Source: Lysobacterales bacterium
Lineage (GTDB): Bacteria; Pseudomonadota; Gammaproteobacteria; Xanthomonadales; Rhodanobacteraceae
Assembly (NCBI GenBank): GCA_016721015.1
Contig: JADKJL010000013.1
Span: 62,001-126,000 of the forward strand
Direction of reading: 5' to 3'
Length of the DNA stretch: 64,000 nucleotides
Under the pieces are notes generated by a model that saw only the letters and a program-made list of their open reading frames with translations, made no database searches and was not told the origin of the DNA. Below, in pieces: positions 55,022 through 63,442 of the stretch. The translations under genes were made by a program, and so were the position numbers. How positions within the stretch are numbered: the stretch's first letter is position 1; the number at the start of each line of letters is the position of its first letter.

Positions 55022-55095
55022 GTGGGAGCGACTTCAGTCGCGATGCTCTTCAGCAAATGAGAAATTGAGAGCATCGCGACTGAAGTCGCTCCCAC
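55022..55095. repeat. inverted pair of REP-like elements (REPIN-like)
   Basis: GTGGGAGCGACTTCAGTCGC with GATGCTCT (55022-55049) is repeated as its exact reverse complement (55068-55095), with an 18-bp spacer. The pair can fold into a very long hairpin. It lies between the ArsC-like gene and dapE and is the same family as the 42-44 kb field. Confidence 0.9.
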
Positions 55096-55115
55096 AATAT
55101 CAATTGTGTGCCTCG

Positions 55116-55157
55116 ACTCCCCACTCCCCACTCCCCACTCCCCACTCCCATCTCCCA
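55116..55157. repeat. CCCCACT heptad repeat
   Basis: Five to six tandem 7-bp units (CCCCACT, last ones CCCATCT) stand immediately upstream of the dapE start. It is related to the CCCCATT run at 17381-17417. The pyrimidine-rich run occupies the position where a ribosome site would be expected, so dapE initiation may depend on coupling or on a weak site. Confidence 0.8.
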
Positions 55158-55163
55158 TATCAA

Positions 55164-56306
55164 ATGTCCGCCATTCTTGAACTGACTCGTGAATTGATCC
55201 GCCGCGCATCGGTGACGCCCGAGGATCACGGCTGCCAATTGTTGCTGGCGGCGCGTCTTGCGGATGCCGGCTTCGTCATCGAGCACCTGCGCCATGGCGA
55301 TGTCGACAATCTCTGGGCGACCCATGGAACGGCAGGGCCGGTGCTGGTTTTCCTCGGTCATACCGATGTCGTTCCCAGCGGGCCGGCCGAGCATTGGTCG
55401 AGTCCGCCGTTCGAGCCGACGATCCGTGATGGATATCTGTTTGGGCGCGGTGCCGCCGACATGAAATCCGGCGTGGCGGCGATGACGCTCGCCCTGGAAA
55501 CGTTCGTGCAGCAACACCCGGATCACGCGGGAACGGTTGCCTTGTTGCTGACCAGTGACGAGGAAGGTCCGTCGATTGATGGTGTGCGTCGCGTTGTCGA
55601 TGAGTTCCGTCGGCGAGGTCAACGCATCGACTGGTGTCTGGTCGGCGAACCTTCCTCCCAATCGATATTGGGCGACCTGATTCGGGTCGGGCGCCGGGGT
55701 TCCTTGCACGGCCATCTGACCGTGCATGGCGTGCAGGGGCATGTTGCCTATCCCGATAAGGCGCTGAATCCGATCCATGCTTCGGCAGCCGCTTTGGCCG
55801 AGCTTGCCGCAACGCGCTGGGATGCAGGCAATGCCGAGTTTCCGCCGACCAGCTTCCAGATCTCGAACATCCACGCCGGAACCGGCGCCAACAACATCAT
55901 CCCTGGCAGCCTCGATGTCACGTTCAATTTCCGCTACAGCACGGCAAGTACGGCGGATGGCCTGCGCGCAAAAGTCGAAGCGTGCCTCAAGCGGCATTCG
56001 CTCGACTTTGCCCTCGACTGGAACCTGTCCGGTGAGCCCTTCCTTACCGAAGAGGGGCCGTTGCGCGCAGCCGTCACGGCCGCGATTGAAGCGGGCTGCG
56101 GGATCGTGCCGGTTGCGAGCACGGCCGGGGGAACCTCGGATGGTCGCTTCATCGCGCCGCTCGGAGCCGAGGTGGTCGAACTTGGCCCGGTCAACGCAAG
56201 CATCCACAAAATCGACGAATGCGTGTCAATGCAAGATCTTGAGCGACTGCCAGGACTGTACCTGGACGTTGCGCAACGGTTGCTGGCGGGCTCGCCGCAG
56301 GCCTGA
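55164..56306 (+). CDS. dapE: succinyl-diaminopimelate desuccinylase
   Basis: A 380-residue M20 metallohydrolase that frees LL-diaminopimelate from its N-succinyl form. Dinuclear zinc ligands are in GHTDVVPSG (His, Asp), RGAADMKSG (Asp), TSDEEGPS (Glu pair), LVGEPSS (Glu/Asp) and the C-terminal GPVNASIHKIDE (His). The TGANNIIPG loop is conserved. ATG 55164 (MSAILELT) is the family start; the longer frame runs through REP and heptad repeats and is not coding. Confidence 0.95.
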   Translation: MSAILELTRELIRRASVTPEDHGCQLLLAARLADAGFVIEHLRHGDVDNLWATHGTAGPVLVFLGHTDVVPSGPAEHWSSPPFEPTIRDGYLFGRGAADMKSGVAAMTLALETFVQQHPDHAGTVALLLTSDEEGPSIDGVRRVVDEFRRRGQRIDWCLVGEPSSQSILGDLIRVGRRGSLHGHLTVHGVQGHVAYPDKALNPIHASAAALAELAATRWDAGNAEFPPTSFQISNIHAGTGANNIIPGSLDVTFNFRYSTASTADGLRAKVEACLKRHSLDFALDWNLSGEPFLTEEGPLRAAVTAAIEAGCGIVPVASTAGGTSDGRFIAPLGAEVVELGPVNASIHKIDECVSMQDLERLPGLYLDVAQRLLAGSPQA

Positions 56307-56393
56307 ATCCCTTGATCAGGGTTGGCAAAGGTGCGGCATCACTCAAATTGGACACTCGCGAATGCAATTTCCGGTGTCATGCGAAGCCCGTTC

Positions 56394-56407
56394 GTGATAA
56401 AAATCAC
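56394..56407. promoter_or_regulatory. CRP/FNR-type palindrome
   Basis: GTGATAAAAATCAC is a 14-bp palindrome with arms GTGAT/ATCAC. It matches the FNR box (TTGAT-N4-ATCAA) at eight of ten positions; in the CRP/Clp alignment (TGTGA-N6-TCACA) it reads CGTGA-N6-TCACT, also eight of ten. It lies 170 bp upstream of the multiheme cytochrome gene. Confidence 0.45.
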
Positions 56408-56576
56408 TGGCTATGCCATTCGGCCGTCGTCAAGGTGCCGGAAAGGTGGCTATTCGCGCCGCGCCAACGCGGGAGGCATGGGTTGTCTTCCGGCATCAAG
56501 TTGTCCTGGGGATCGGGATACGCGCAAGGCATCGCCATATCATCACGCCTTTGTGCGTGCCTCCAGGCTGGGTGAG

Positions 56577-58487
56577 GTGACTGTTTTGCGATTTGAATTC
56601 CGCGCGTGGCTGTTGCAATCGGGTCGACTGCTGCGCAGTGCCCTCGCACTCGGTTTGCTGCTGGCTTGCACGCACGCGTTTGCGCTCGATTTCACCCCGC
56701 ACGGCACCCAGCCAGGGTTGAATTTTTCGCTGGAGCCGTCCGATGCCTGTGGTGGCTGTCACGGCGGATATTCCGGCAACGATCCAAAGTTTCGCCCGCA
56801 CAGCACGTGGGGCGGGTCGATGATGGCAAACGCCACGCGTGATCCGCTGTTCTGGGCCGCCGTCGATGTCGCCAACAAGGATTTTCCGGGAGCCGGCGAT
56901 TTCTGCATCCGCTGCCATACGACGTCTGGCTGGTACGGTGGGCGCGTGGTCAAGTCGGGGTTTGGCCCGCCCAACGATCCGGTCAAGGGCGCCAATGGCT
57001 GCTTGTTGCTGGGCTCACCGGATGCCGCGGATTTCTCCAACGACTACAGCGGAATCGGCTGTCACTTCTGCCATCGGGTGATGCCGAATGGCCCGTTGGG
57101 CGAACCGACGATGATCGGCAATGCGAATGTCTGGCTCGATGACACCGAGTGCAATGGCAATGGCGGTGAACCCTGCCGTCGCGGCCCATACACGTATGCC
57201 GGCGGATTTTCGCCGCCCCACCAGTGGGCTCAATCGGCGTTCCACGCGGACAGCGCAATCTGTGGCTCCTGCCATGATGTGACCACGCCGGATACGGATG
57301 CGGGCCCGCTGAAAACGCTGAAGCTCGCCGACGGCACCAACACGGGCATTCCATTCCCGATCGAGCGCACCTACAGCGAGTGGAAGCAGAGCCAGTTCGC
57401 CGGTGTCGGCGGTCAAACCTGCCAGGCCTGCCATATGCCGGACAGCGAGGATCCCAATGCAACCGCCTGTGCAGGGGGGCCAAACCGGACCGGCAATCTC
57501 CCGGTGCATGAGTTTGTCGGGGGCAATACCTGGGTGCCGGGAATCATCAAGGGTGAATTCAGCGATACCAGCGCGATCCCCGGATCGGCAGGCGGCGTCG
57601 GTCGCCAGAATTCCTACGACCAGACGATCCAGGCGGCGCGCGCCCTGCTGCAGACCGCAGCCGATGTCGAGGTGACACTCCTTGGCTACACACCACCCAC
57701 GATGTCGACTGCAGGCGTCCTCGGCGCGCGCGTCAAGGTCACCAACAACAGCGGCCACAAGTTGCCGAGTGGCTACTCCGAAGGTCGGCGCATGTGGCTG
57801 AACGTGCAGGTGCGTGATTTCAACGGCGTGCTCGTGTTCGAGAGCGGGGGCTATGACAATGCCAGCGCGGTGCTCGCCAGTGATCCACAACTGCGTGTCT
57901 ACGAGGTGTTGCAGGGCATCTGGAACCGTCATGGCAACGGCACCTGCGATGCCCTCGACAGTCTCGGACGTGAGGCCTTCCATTTCGTATTGAACGATTG
58001 TGTCGCCAAGGACAATCGCATTCCGCCGCTCGGCTTCAAGCCGGCCACCACGGCCGATCCGAATGGCTATGAATTGCGTCCGGTCGGCATCAGCTATCCG
58101 GAAACCGCGCCGGGCAGCGGCATCCTCGTCAACCATGACGAGGTCGACTACTCGGCGGTGATCCCTGCGGCGACGCCGGGGCCACTCACGGTGACCGCGC
58201 GGCTCTATTACCAGACCTCCAGTCGCGAGTACCTGGAGTTCCTGCGCAATCAGGCGATCGAGCGCTCGATTCCCGGCGAGAACCAGATGTGTGCGGGTGA
58301 ACCGAATCGTCCCGCCGTGGTCGGGCCGAAGAACCGCAGCCGCGGCGAGTACATGTGGCAATTGTGGAGCGCACCCGAGCCGGCCGAGCGCATATTCGCC
58401 AACAGTTTTGATGCCACTGTTTTCCAGAAAGGCTATGGCAAGTCGCCGCCCGAGGCCATCGCCTCGGGCAGTGTCTTTACGCCATAA
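56577..58487 (+). CDS. exported five-heme cytochrome c-like protein
   Basis: About 636 residues from GTG 56577; TTG 56586, with GAGGTGA five bases before it, is an equally good start. The signal peptide is about 1-38 (LALGLLLACTHAFA). Five heme-binding CxxCH sites lie in the N-terminal half: CGGCH, CIRCH, CHFCH, CGSCH and CQACH. Around 375-425 a beta region contains GARVKVTNNSGHKLPSGY, the domain seen in many octaheme-like and decaheme cytochromes. The C-terminus has AERIFANSFDATVF, similar to the tail of the next protein. Redox partner and substrate are unknown; a periplasmic electron transfer role is inferred. Confidence 0.82.
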   Translation: MTVLRFEFRAWLLQSGRLLRSALALGLLLACTHAFALDFTPHGTQPGLNFSLEPSDACGGCHGGYSGNDPKFRPHSTWGGSMMANATRDPLFWAAVDVANKDFPGAGDFCIRCHTTSGWYGGRVVKSGFGPPNDPVKGANGCLLLGSPDAADFSNDYSGIGCHFCHRVMPNGPLGEPTMIGNANVWLDDTECNGNGGEPCRRGPYTYAGGFSPPHQWAQSAFHADSAICGSCHDVTTPDTDAGPLKTLKLADGTNTGIPFPIERTYSEWKQSQFAGVGGQTCQACHMPDSEDPNATACAGGPNRTGNLPVHEFVGGNTWVPGIIKGEFSDTSAIPGSAGGVGRQNSYDQTIQAARALLQTAADVEVTLLGYTPPTMSTAGVLGARVKVTNNSGHKLPSGYSEGRRMWLNVQVRDFNGVLVFESGGYDNASAVLASDPQLRVYEVLQGIWNRHGNGTCDALDSLGREAFHFVLNDCVAKDNRIPPLGFKPATTADPNGYELRPVGISYPETAPGSGILVNHDEVDYSAVIPAATPGPLTVTARLYYQTSSREYLEFLRNQAIERSIPGENQMCAGEPNRPAVVGPKNRSRGEYMWQLWSAPEPAERIFANSFDATVFQKGYGKSPPEAIASGSVFTP

Positions 58488-58586
58488 GTCACGATATTTT
58501 CCAGGCCTGTCGCGCGTTGGCGGTACAATCGCGTTGCAGTTTGCAGCAGATACCCATCCATCCCAACACTCTCCGGGGCTGACACC

Positions 58587-60590
58587 ATGACTCTCAAGAT
58601 GCTACCCATCGCGCTTGCGCTCGCGCTGTGTCCGATGATTTCAGGCGCTGAACAGACCACGGCAAGCGCAGCCACCGCATCCTCCAATGACTGGGCGGCA
58701 TGGGGTGGAACGGTCGCTTTCCGTCTCAATGAAAACCTTCTCCACAGCATGGGCATCTCGATCCAGGGGCGCACGGGCATGCTGCCCAGCGACACGGCTC
58801 GGCTGACTGACGGTCTCAAGGCCCGCCAGGCCCATGGCTCGGAACTGTTCGCCCTGCGTGAAAGCGGCAGCTTGCAGTTTCGCGCCGAGCGAGGCTCGTT
58901 TGTCGGATTCCTCGGGGGCTCACTGCAATCACGCGGCGGCTATGAGCTGACGATCAAGGATGGCAGCACGATTCCGCTGGTCGATTTCCGTCTGCGTCCC
59001 AATGCGAAAGATCCAATGCAACTGGATGTCGTCAGTGGCGACGGCAAGGTCTGGTTCTACATCGACAAGCTGATGTACGAACTGGTCAGGGACAATCATG
59101 TGCTGGCGATCTACACGGCCGACATGCGCGTTGCACCCGCACTGGCCAAGCGCAGCGGTCATCCGGAAATGGCCAATTCGCCCATTGGTGATCTGGAGAT
59201 CCTCAGCCAGGTCGCCCGCCAGGGCGGTGGTGGCGCCAAGGATGCGCGGGGAACTCTCGGGACAACCCACTATCACGGCGAGCAGGTGGTTGGTCAGGCG
59301 CCGGGTGTCGTCTACCAGGCGGATCTGTTCATGCAGAACATTTCGGTTTCCAGGATGAGGGCGAGTGGAACAACCGGTCCGGGGGGAAGCGGCAAGGTCG
59401 TCTTTGCGCCCAGCTCGACACTGAAAAACAACGTCAACAGCGGTACGGCGGCTACGACCGTTTCAGGCCAGGGCGCACTTGGCACCAGCAGCGCGCTGTG
59501 GACAGCCTGGATCCCCTGGCATGGGAAGTTTTCCGGCACGTTTGCTCCCTACAACAACGATCAGCATCCGTTCCTGATCTGGAACATGTACCGCATCAAT
59601 GCCGATGGCAGTATCGAGCAGATCGCGCGCTCAGGGGTCAAGCATGCCTGGCTGACGACCAACCAGGGTTGCGCATCCGGTGAGAACTTCGACAGCCACA
59701 TCCTCGGTCGCTCGTGTGGTGATACCTACAGTACCGGCAACAATGATGCCAACCAGGATCTTTCGTTCCGCTCCGAGATCATTCCGGCGACCGGTCAGTG
59801 GGGGCGCTGCCACTCGCTGTTTGACCCCGGCTGCGTGGGCAGCAACACCAACTCATTCCCGGCCGATGACAATTACGTGCGCCGCATGGTTGTCAACGAG
59901 GCGCAGCTCGGCACCGCCGGTGCAAGCTATATGTTCGATTCGTGGTACCTGGCCCGGCAGGACATCAACATCTACAACTCGATGGCCACGGTGACGGGCA
60001 CGCCGACGTATTCGGCTGGAAACTGGACCTTTGGCGGAGTCGGCAATTTCAAGCTCGGCTCGGTCACCGATCGCTGGGTCGAGGGCCTGCCGGCCAACAC
60101 GGTCGCGCAGAATTCAGAATTGGCTGTTGCCGAAGGGCACACCAAGGTAGCCGTGCGTGCAGTCGATCTTGGCAATGGCCAGACGACGTATCACTACGCT
60201 GTGCACAATCTCGATTTCTCACGTGCCGTGACCGCCGGTGCGGAGCCCAATCTCGATGTTTTGAGCAACAAGGGTTTCGATCAGTTCCGGATTGCGTTGC
60301 CGGCTGGGGTTAGTGTTCTCGGCAATCATTTCAGTGACGGCGATCTGGACAGCAGCAACGACTGGACCTTCAGTTCCGCAGGCGGCTACCTGACCTGGAC
60401 CGCGCCGAGCGGCGCATCGCTCGACTGGGGCTCGCTGTATTCGTTCTCGGTGACCACGGACAGTGCGCCGGTCGCTGGAAACAGTGAACTGAAGCCAGCC
60501 ACGGCCGGGCTGCAGTCGAGCTTCACGGTTCCGATCCTGATCCCGGGTGGCGGCGACATCATTTTCCAGGACGGATTCGAAACGCCGTAG
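58587..60590 (+). CDS. large exported protein ending in IFQDGFETP
   Basis: A 667-residue exported protein with a signal peptide (about 1-21, LALALCPMISGA). The mature region is Gly/Ser/Asn-rich and beta-like, with scattered Cys pairs (NQGCASGE, RSCGDTY, GRCHSLFDPGC). No enzymatic motif is recognised. The end, GGGDIIFQDGFETP, is a conserved-looking tail also echoed in the preceding cytochrome. The start ATG 58587 has CGGGG upstream. It lies 100 bp after the cytochrome gene, so the two may be coexpressed. Function unknown. Confidence 0.7.
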   Translation: MTLKMLPIALALALCPMISGAEQTTASAATASSNDWAAWGGTVAFRLNENLLHSMGISIQGRTGMLPSDTARLTDGLKARQAHGSELFALRESGSLQFRAERGSFVGFLGGSLQSRGGYELTIKDGSTIPLVDFRLRPNAKDPMQLDVVSGDGKVWFYIDKLMYELVRDNHVLAIYTADMRVAPALAKRSGHPEMANSPIGDLEILSQVARQGGGGAKDARGTLGTTHYHGEQVVGQAPGVVYQADLFMQNISVSRMRASGTTGPGGSGKVVFAPSSTLKNNVNSGTAATTVSGQGALGTSSALWTAWIPWHGKFSGTFAPYNNDQHPFLIWNMYRINADGSIEQIARSGVKHAWLTTNQGCASGENFDSHILGRSCGDTYSTGNNDANQDLSFRSEIIPATGQWGRCHSLFDPGCVGSNTNSFPADDNYVRRMVVNEAQLGTAGASYMFDSWYLARQDINIYNSMATVTGTPTYSAGNWTFGGVGNFKLGSVTDRWVEGLPANTVAQNSELAVAEGHTKVAVRAVDLGNGQTTYHYAVHNLDFSRAVTAGAEPNLDVLSNKGFDQFRIALPAGVSVLGNHFSDGDLDSSNDWTFSSAGGYLTWTAPSGASLDWGSLYSFSVTTDSAPVAGNSELKPATAGLQSSFTVPILIPGGGDIIFQDGFETP

Positions 60591-60650
60591 ACGCGTGGAG
60601 TTGACGAGATCCGTCCTGGGTTGCCGCCGAGAGGCATCGCCGCTGAGGCC

Positions 60651-60669
60651 GGCACTTAAAACAAGTGCC
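60651..60669. terminator. convergent-gene hairpin
   Basis: GGCACTT (60651-60657) pairs with AAGTGCC (60663-60669) around AAAAC. It lies between two convergent genes. The stem is short and has no T tract, so it is a weak candidate. Confidence 0.4.
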
Positions 60670-60679
60670 GCCTCGCCAT

Positions 60680-63061
60680 TCAGTGGCTGAGTGGTTCGAA
60701 CTGCAGGCGATGCTGGGCAGGCCCCGGCAGGAACGGTGTCGGCTTGCCTTCGACCCAGTCGCGGTGGCCGGCGCCATAGAACGGTGACAGTGGGTGGCCG
60801 CTCTGGCCGCCCGGCAATTCGAAATAGCCGTGCTCCTCATCGCCCGGAGCGACGGCGAATCGTTCCGAAGCGCCGAATGCCTGGCCCTGCACGCGCGGCA
60901 TGTTGTTGTCGCCGGGTAGTTGATCGGCCGGCATGTCGAGCATTCTCGCAATGAACCCGGGCAGGGCGCGCGACAGCGGATGGGCGATGTTTGCGGTATT
61001 GCGTTCGCCCCAGTTTCGCGCCGGGATCCCGCCTGGCTGTTTTTCGAGATTGGCCGCAACCCGATCGAGACAAGCGAGTTGCAGTGCCTCCCAGCTTTCG
61101 TATCCGGGCGGCAGCAGGTTCGGCGGGCGGCGATCGAGCAGCATCCAGACCGCGTGCTCCGATTGCGGTAGCTTGGGCAGCTCGAAATCGGCGAACTTGA
61201 CGCGGACTGCCGCGGCAAAGGCGTCGAGCACGCTGTCCTTCACCTCATTGCGCCAGGCCCGCACGATGCGATAGCTCACCGACTGCGTCGAGGCGTGGCC
61301 ATCCCAGTCGCCGAGCGCCTTGCGCATCGCGGCGCGTTGCGGGCTTGCTGTGCTCTTGTCGAGCAGGGCGAGCAATCGCTTCCTCCACGGATCGAGGAAC
61401 ACGGCGCGATCGTCGAGCTGGATTTCGAGCATGTCTCCCGGTGTGAATTGATCTTTTGCGCGAAGGTCATCACGGATCTGCTGTTGGCGCGCACCGAGGT
61501 CGTAGCCGCCATCGCCGAGCAGATCAAGGTGTCTGCCTTCATCGACGACGCGCGCATTCGCCGTCCACAGCCGATTCCACGGCGGGTTGGAGATCAACGG
61601 GTAGTCGGCTGTCGCCAGCCATCCGTTCCATCCGGTATCCGGCTTGCTCCAGTCGGCCGGCAGGCGCGGGTCGTACCCGCCGAGGCGAAGTGGAATCCGC
61701 CCGGCAATGGTCCAGGCGATATTGCCGAAGCGGTCTGCAACAAGGAAATTCTGCGCCGGCATGCCGGCCTGTTGCGCGATCGCAATGCCTTCGTCGGCTG
61801 TTTCCGCGGTTTCCAGCTCAAGCAGTTCAAGGTTGACCGCGCCTTCGCGTTCGGCAGTCCAGGCCAGGGCCAGTGGAGTGCCATCGACATCGTCCGCCAT
61901 GATTGGCCCCCAACGGGTCTCGCGCACAAGCAGCGTTTCCGGTTCAGCGCCGTGAACGGCGATGGATTCCTTGTACGTGTCGATCGCCGTGCTGCCTTCC
62001 GCGGTCAGGTAGTGATCGGCAGCGGCCGGGTCGGCAATCACACGCACCCAATCGGTGAAATCGCCGTAGCTGTTGGTGAAGCCCCAGGCGATCGAACGAT
62101 TGCTGCCGGCGACGATGGCCGGCGTGCCGGGCAGGCTGGCGCCGCTGACATCAATGCTTGCGCCGGGGCGACGGGGATTCGGATAGATCAGGCGCGCACG
62201 GAACCAGATATCCGGCACACGCAGATCGAGATGCATGTCGTTGGCGATCAGACCTGGGCCACCGGTCAGGGCGCCACTGACGGCAAAGCTGTTGCTGCCG
62301 GGAACCCCATCAGGTGCAGGTTTGACGTGACGCAGCAGGGACTGGTCAAGCGCGCGCAGATCGATAACCGAGGGGCCTGGCGGATCAGGCCAGCGCATGG
62401 CCGGGCCGCTCAGCGGCGCATCCCACCAGCCGCCGGTCATGGTCAGGTATTGAAAGACCGATTCCGGCAATGCGGCCTTCATGCGCGAGTACGCCAATTC
62501 GCTCTTGTTGTTCGCATCATTCAACGAGAAGTACATGGCATCGATGACCAGCAGCGAGTCCGCGCTGCTCCACGGTCGCGGTGTGTTGCGCGTGAGCAGA
62601 TAGGCGAACGGTCGGACACGCAGCGCAGCCAGGCCGGCATTCACGCCATCCCGATAAGTGTCGATGAGATCGCGATCCTCGGTGGACGCCAGTGCCAGGG
62701 CCGCTTCGGCGCGAGCGCGCATGCGATGGACGCGGGCCCGACGGTCGATCGGCAAGGCCGCCGAACCGAACAGTTCGGCCAGTTCGCCGGCGGCACTGCG
62801 GCGCATCAGATCCATCTCGAAGAAGCGCTCCTGGGCGTGCACATAGCCAAGGGTCCAGGTCACGTCGCTTCGGCTTTCCGCTTTGATGGTCACGGTGCCG
62901 AGCGCATCGCGCTCGATGCTTGTTTCTGAACGGACTGCATCCGTCCGCAAGCTGCCATCCAGTTGCGGCAAGCTGCCGCGCAATGCCGCCCATGCGCCTG
63001 CGAAAATGATGAGCGAAAGTGCAAGAAGCAGAAGAATGCTGCGGCGCAATATAGATGACAC
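60680..63061 (-). CDS. penicillin acylase-family N-terminal nucleophile hydrolase
   Basis: A 793-residue precursor. An N-terminal hydrophobic segment (about 6-28) exports or anchors it. The alpha-chain region has DVTWTLGYVHAQERFFEMDL and RRSAAGELAELFG. Autocatalytic cleavage is expected before Ser256 in PGSNSFAVSG, giving the Ntn nucleophile of the beta chain. GFTNSYGDFTDW is the usual substrate-pocket strand. Relatives cleave penicillins, cephalosporins or acyl-homoserine lactones; which one applies cannot be told. It is monocistronic. Confidence 0.93.
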   Translation of the reverse strand: MSSILRRSILLLLALSLIIFAGAWAALRGSLPQLDGSLRTDAVRSETSIERDALGTVTIKAESRSDVTWTLGYVHAQERFFEMDLMRRSAAGELAELFGSAALPIDRRARVHRMRARAEAALALASTEDRDLIDTYRDGVNAGLAALRVRPFAYLLTRNTPRPWSSADSLLVIDAMYFSLNDANNKSELAYSRMKAALPESVFQYLTMTGGWWDAPLSGPAMRWPDPPGPSVIDLRALDQSLLRHVKPAPDGVPGSNSFAVSGALTGGPGLIANDMHLDLRVPDIWFRARLIYPNPRRPGASIDVSGASLPGTPAIVAGSNRSIAWGFTNSYGDFTDWVRVIADPAAADHYLTAEGSTAIDTYKESIAVHGAEPETLLVRETRWGPIMADDVDGTPLALAWTAEREGAVNLELLELETAETADEGIAIAQQAGMPAQNFLVADRFGNIAWTIAGRIPLRLGGYDPRLPADWSKPDTGWNGWLATADYPLISNPPWNRLWTANARVVDEGRHLDLLGDGGYDLGARQQQIRDDLRAKDQFTPGDMLEIQLDDRAVFLDPWRKRLLALLDKSTASPQRAAMRKALGDWDGHASTQSVSYRIVRAWRNEVKDSVLDAFAAAVRVKFADFELPKLPQSEHAVWMLLDRRPPNLLPPGYESWEALQLACLDRVAANLEKQPGGIPARNWGERNTANIAHPLSRALPGFIARMLDMPADQLPGDNNMPRVQGQAFGASERFAVAPGDEEHGYFELPGGQSGHPLSPFYGAGHRDWVEGKPTPFLPGPAQHRLQFEPLSH

Positions 63062-63121
63062 GGGATCGTCTCCACGCTGAGGTTGAGGGCTGGCCGATTG
63101 CGGCTGCGGTCAGCGAGATTG

Positions 63122-63137
63122 GCCCATGGCCATGGGC
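63122..63137. repeat. perfect 16-bp palindrome
   Basis: GCCCATGGCCATGGGC lies in the 381-bp gap upstream of the acylase gene. It could be an operator or a chance palindrome. No other copy was noticed in the window. Confidence 0.6.
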
Positions 63138-63155
63138 AACGTCCAGCGGGGCGAT

Positions 63156-63275
63156 TCATCGAGCGTCAATGGGCCGCTGTCGGGAAACCTCTCCCATGCG
63201 CAATTTCGCTTGCTGCGGATGGCCGCTCCACCCGTCGATGACGAAAGATTCAAAACTGCCGGATTTGCGCTTCAT
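63156..63275 (-). CDS. possible 39-residue protein
   Basis: A short frame, MKRKSGSFESFVIDGWSGHP onward, ends in RQRPIDAR. Its ATG at 63275 has a strong GGGAG five bases upstream, and TATCAT lies a little further up. It ends 94 bp before the acylase start on the same strand. No family is recognised. A ribosome site this good is the only reason to list it; it may also be a leader ORF for the acylase gene. Confidence 0.3.
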   Translation of the reverse strand: MKRKSGSFESFVIDGWSGHPQQAKLRMGEVSRQRPIDAR

Positions 63276-63442
63276 TTGACTCCCGCCCAATGATAAGGTC
63301 GGAACTTCAGGGCCTGTCACGCGGTCGCGCCGATCGAATGTACGCTGCATCCATCCGTTCAAGTGCAGGTGGACAGGTTCTGGGTTGTTCCAATCCATGA
63401 TCAATAAACGTGCTCACCAAAGCACTTCCCTGGGGATAAAAC

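Noticed and set aside
61295..62929. 544-codon plus-strand frame opposite the penicillin acylase gene
   Set aside because: Antisense shadow; the minus strand has the Ntn-hydrolase motifs.
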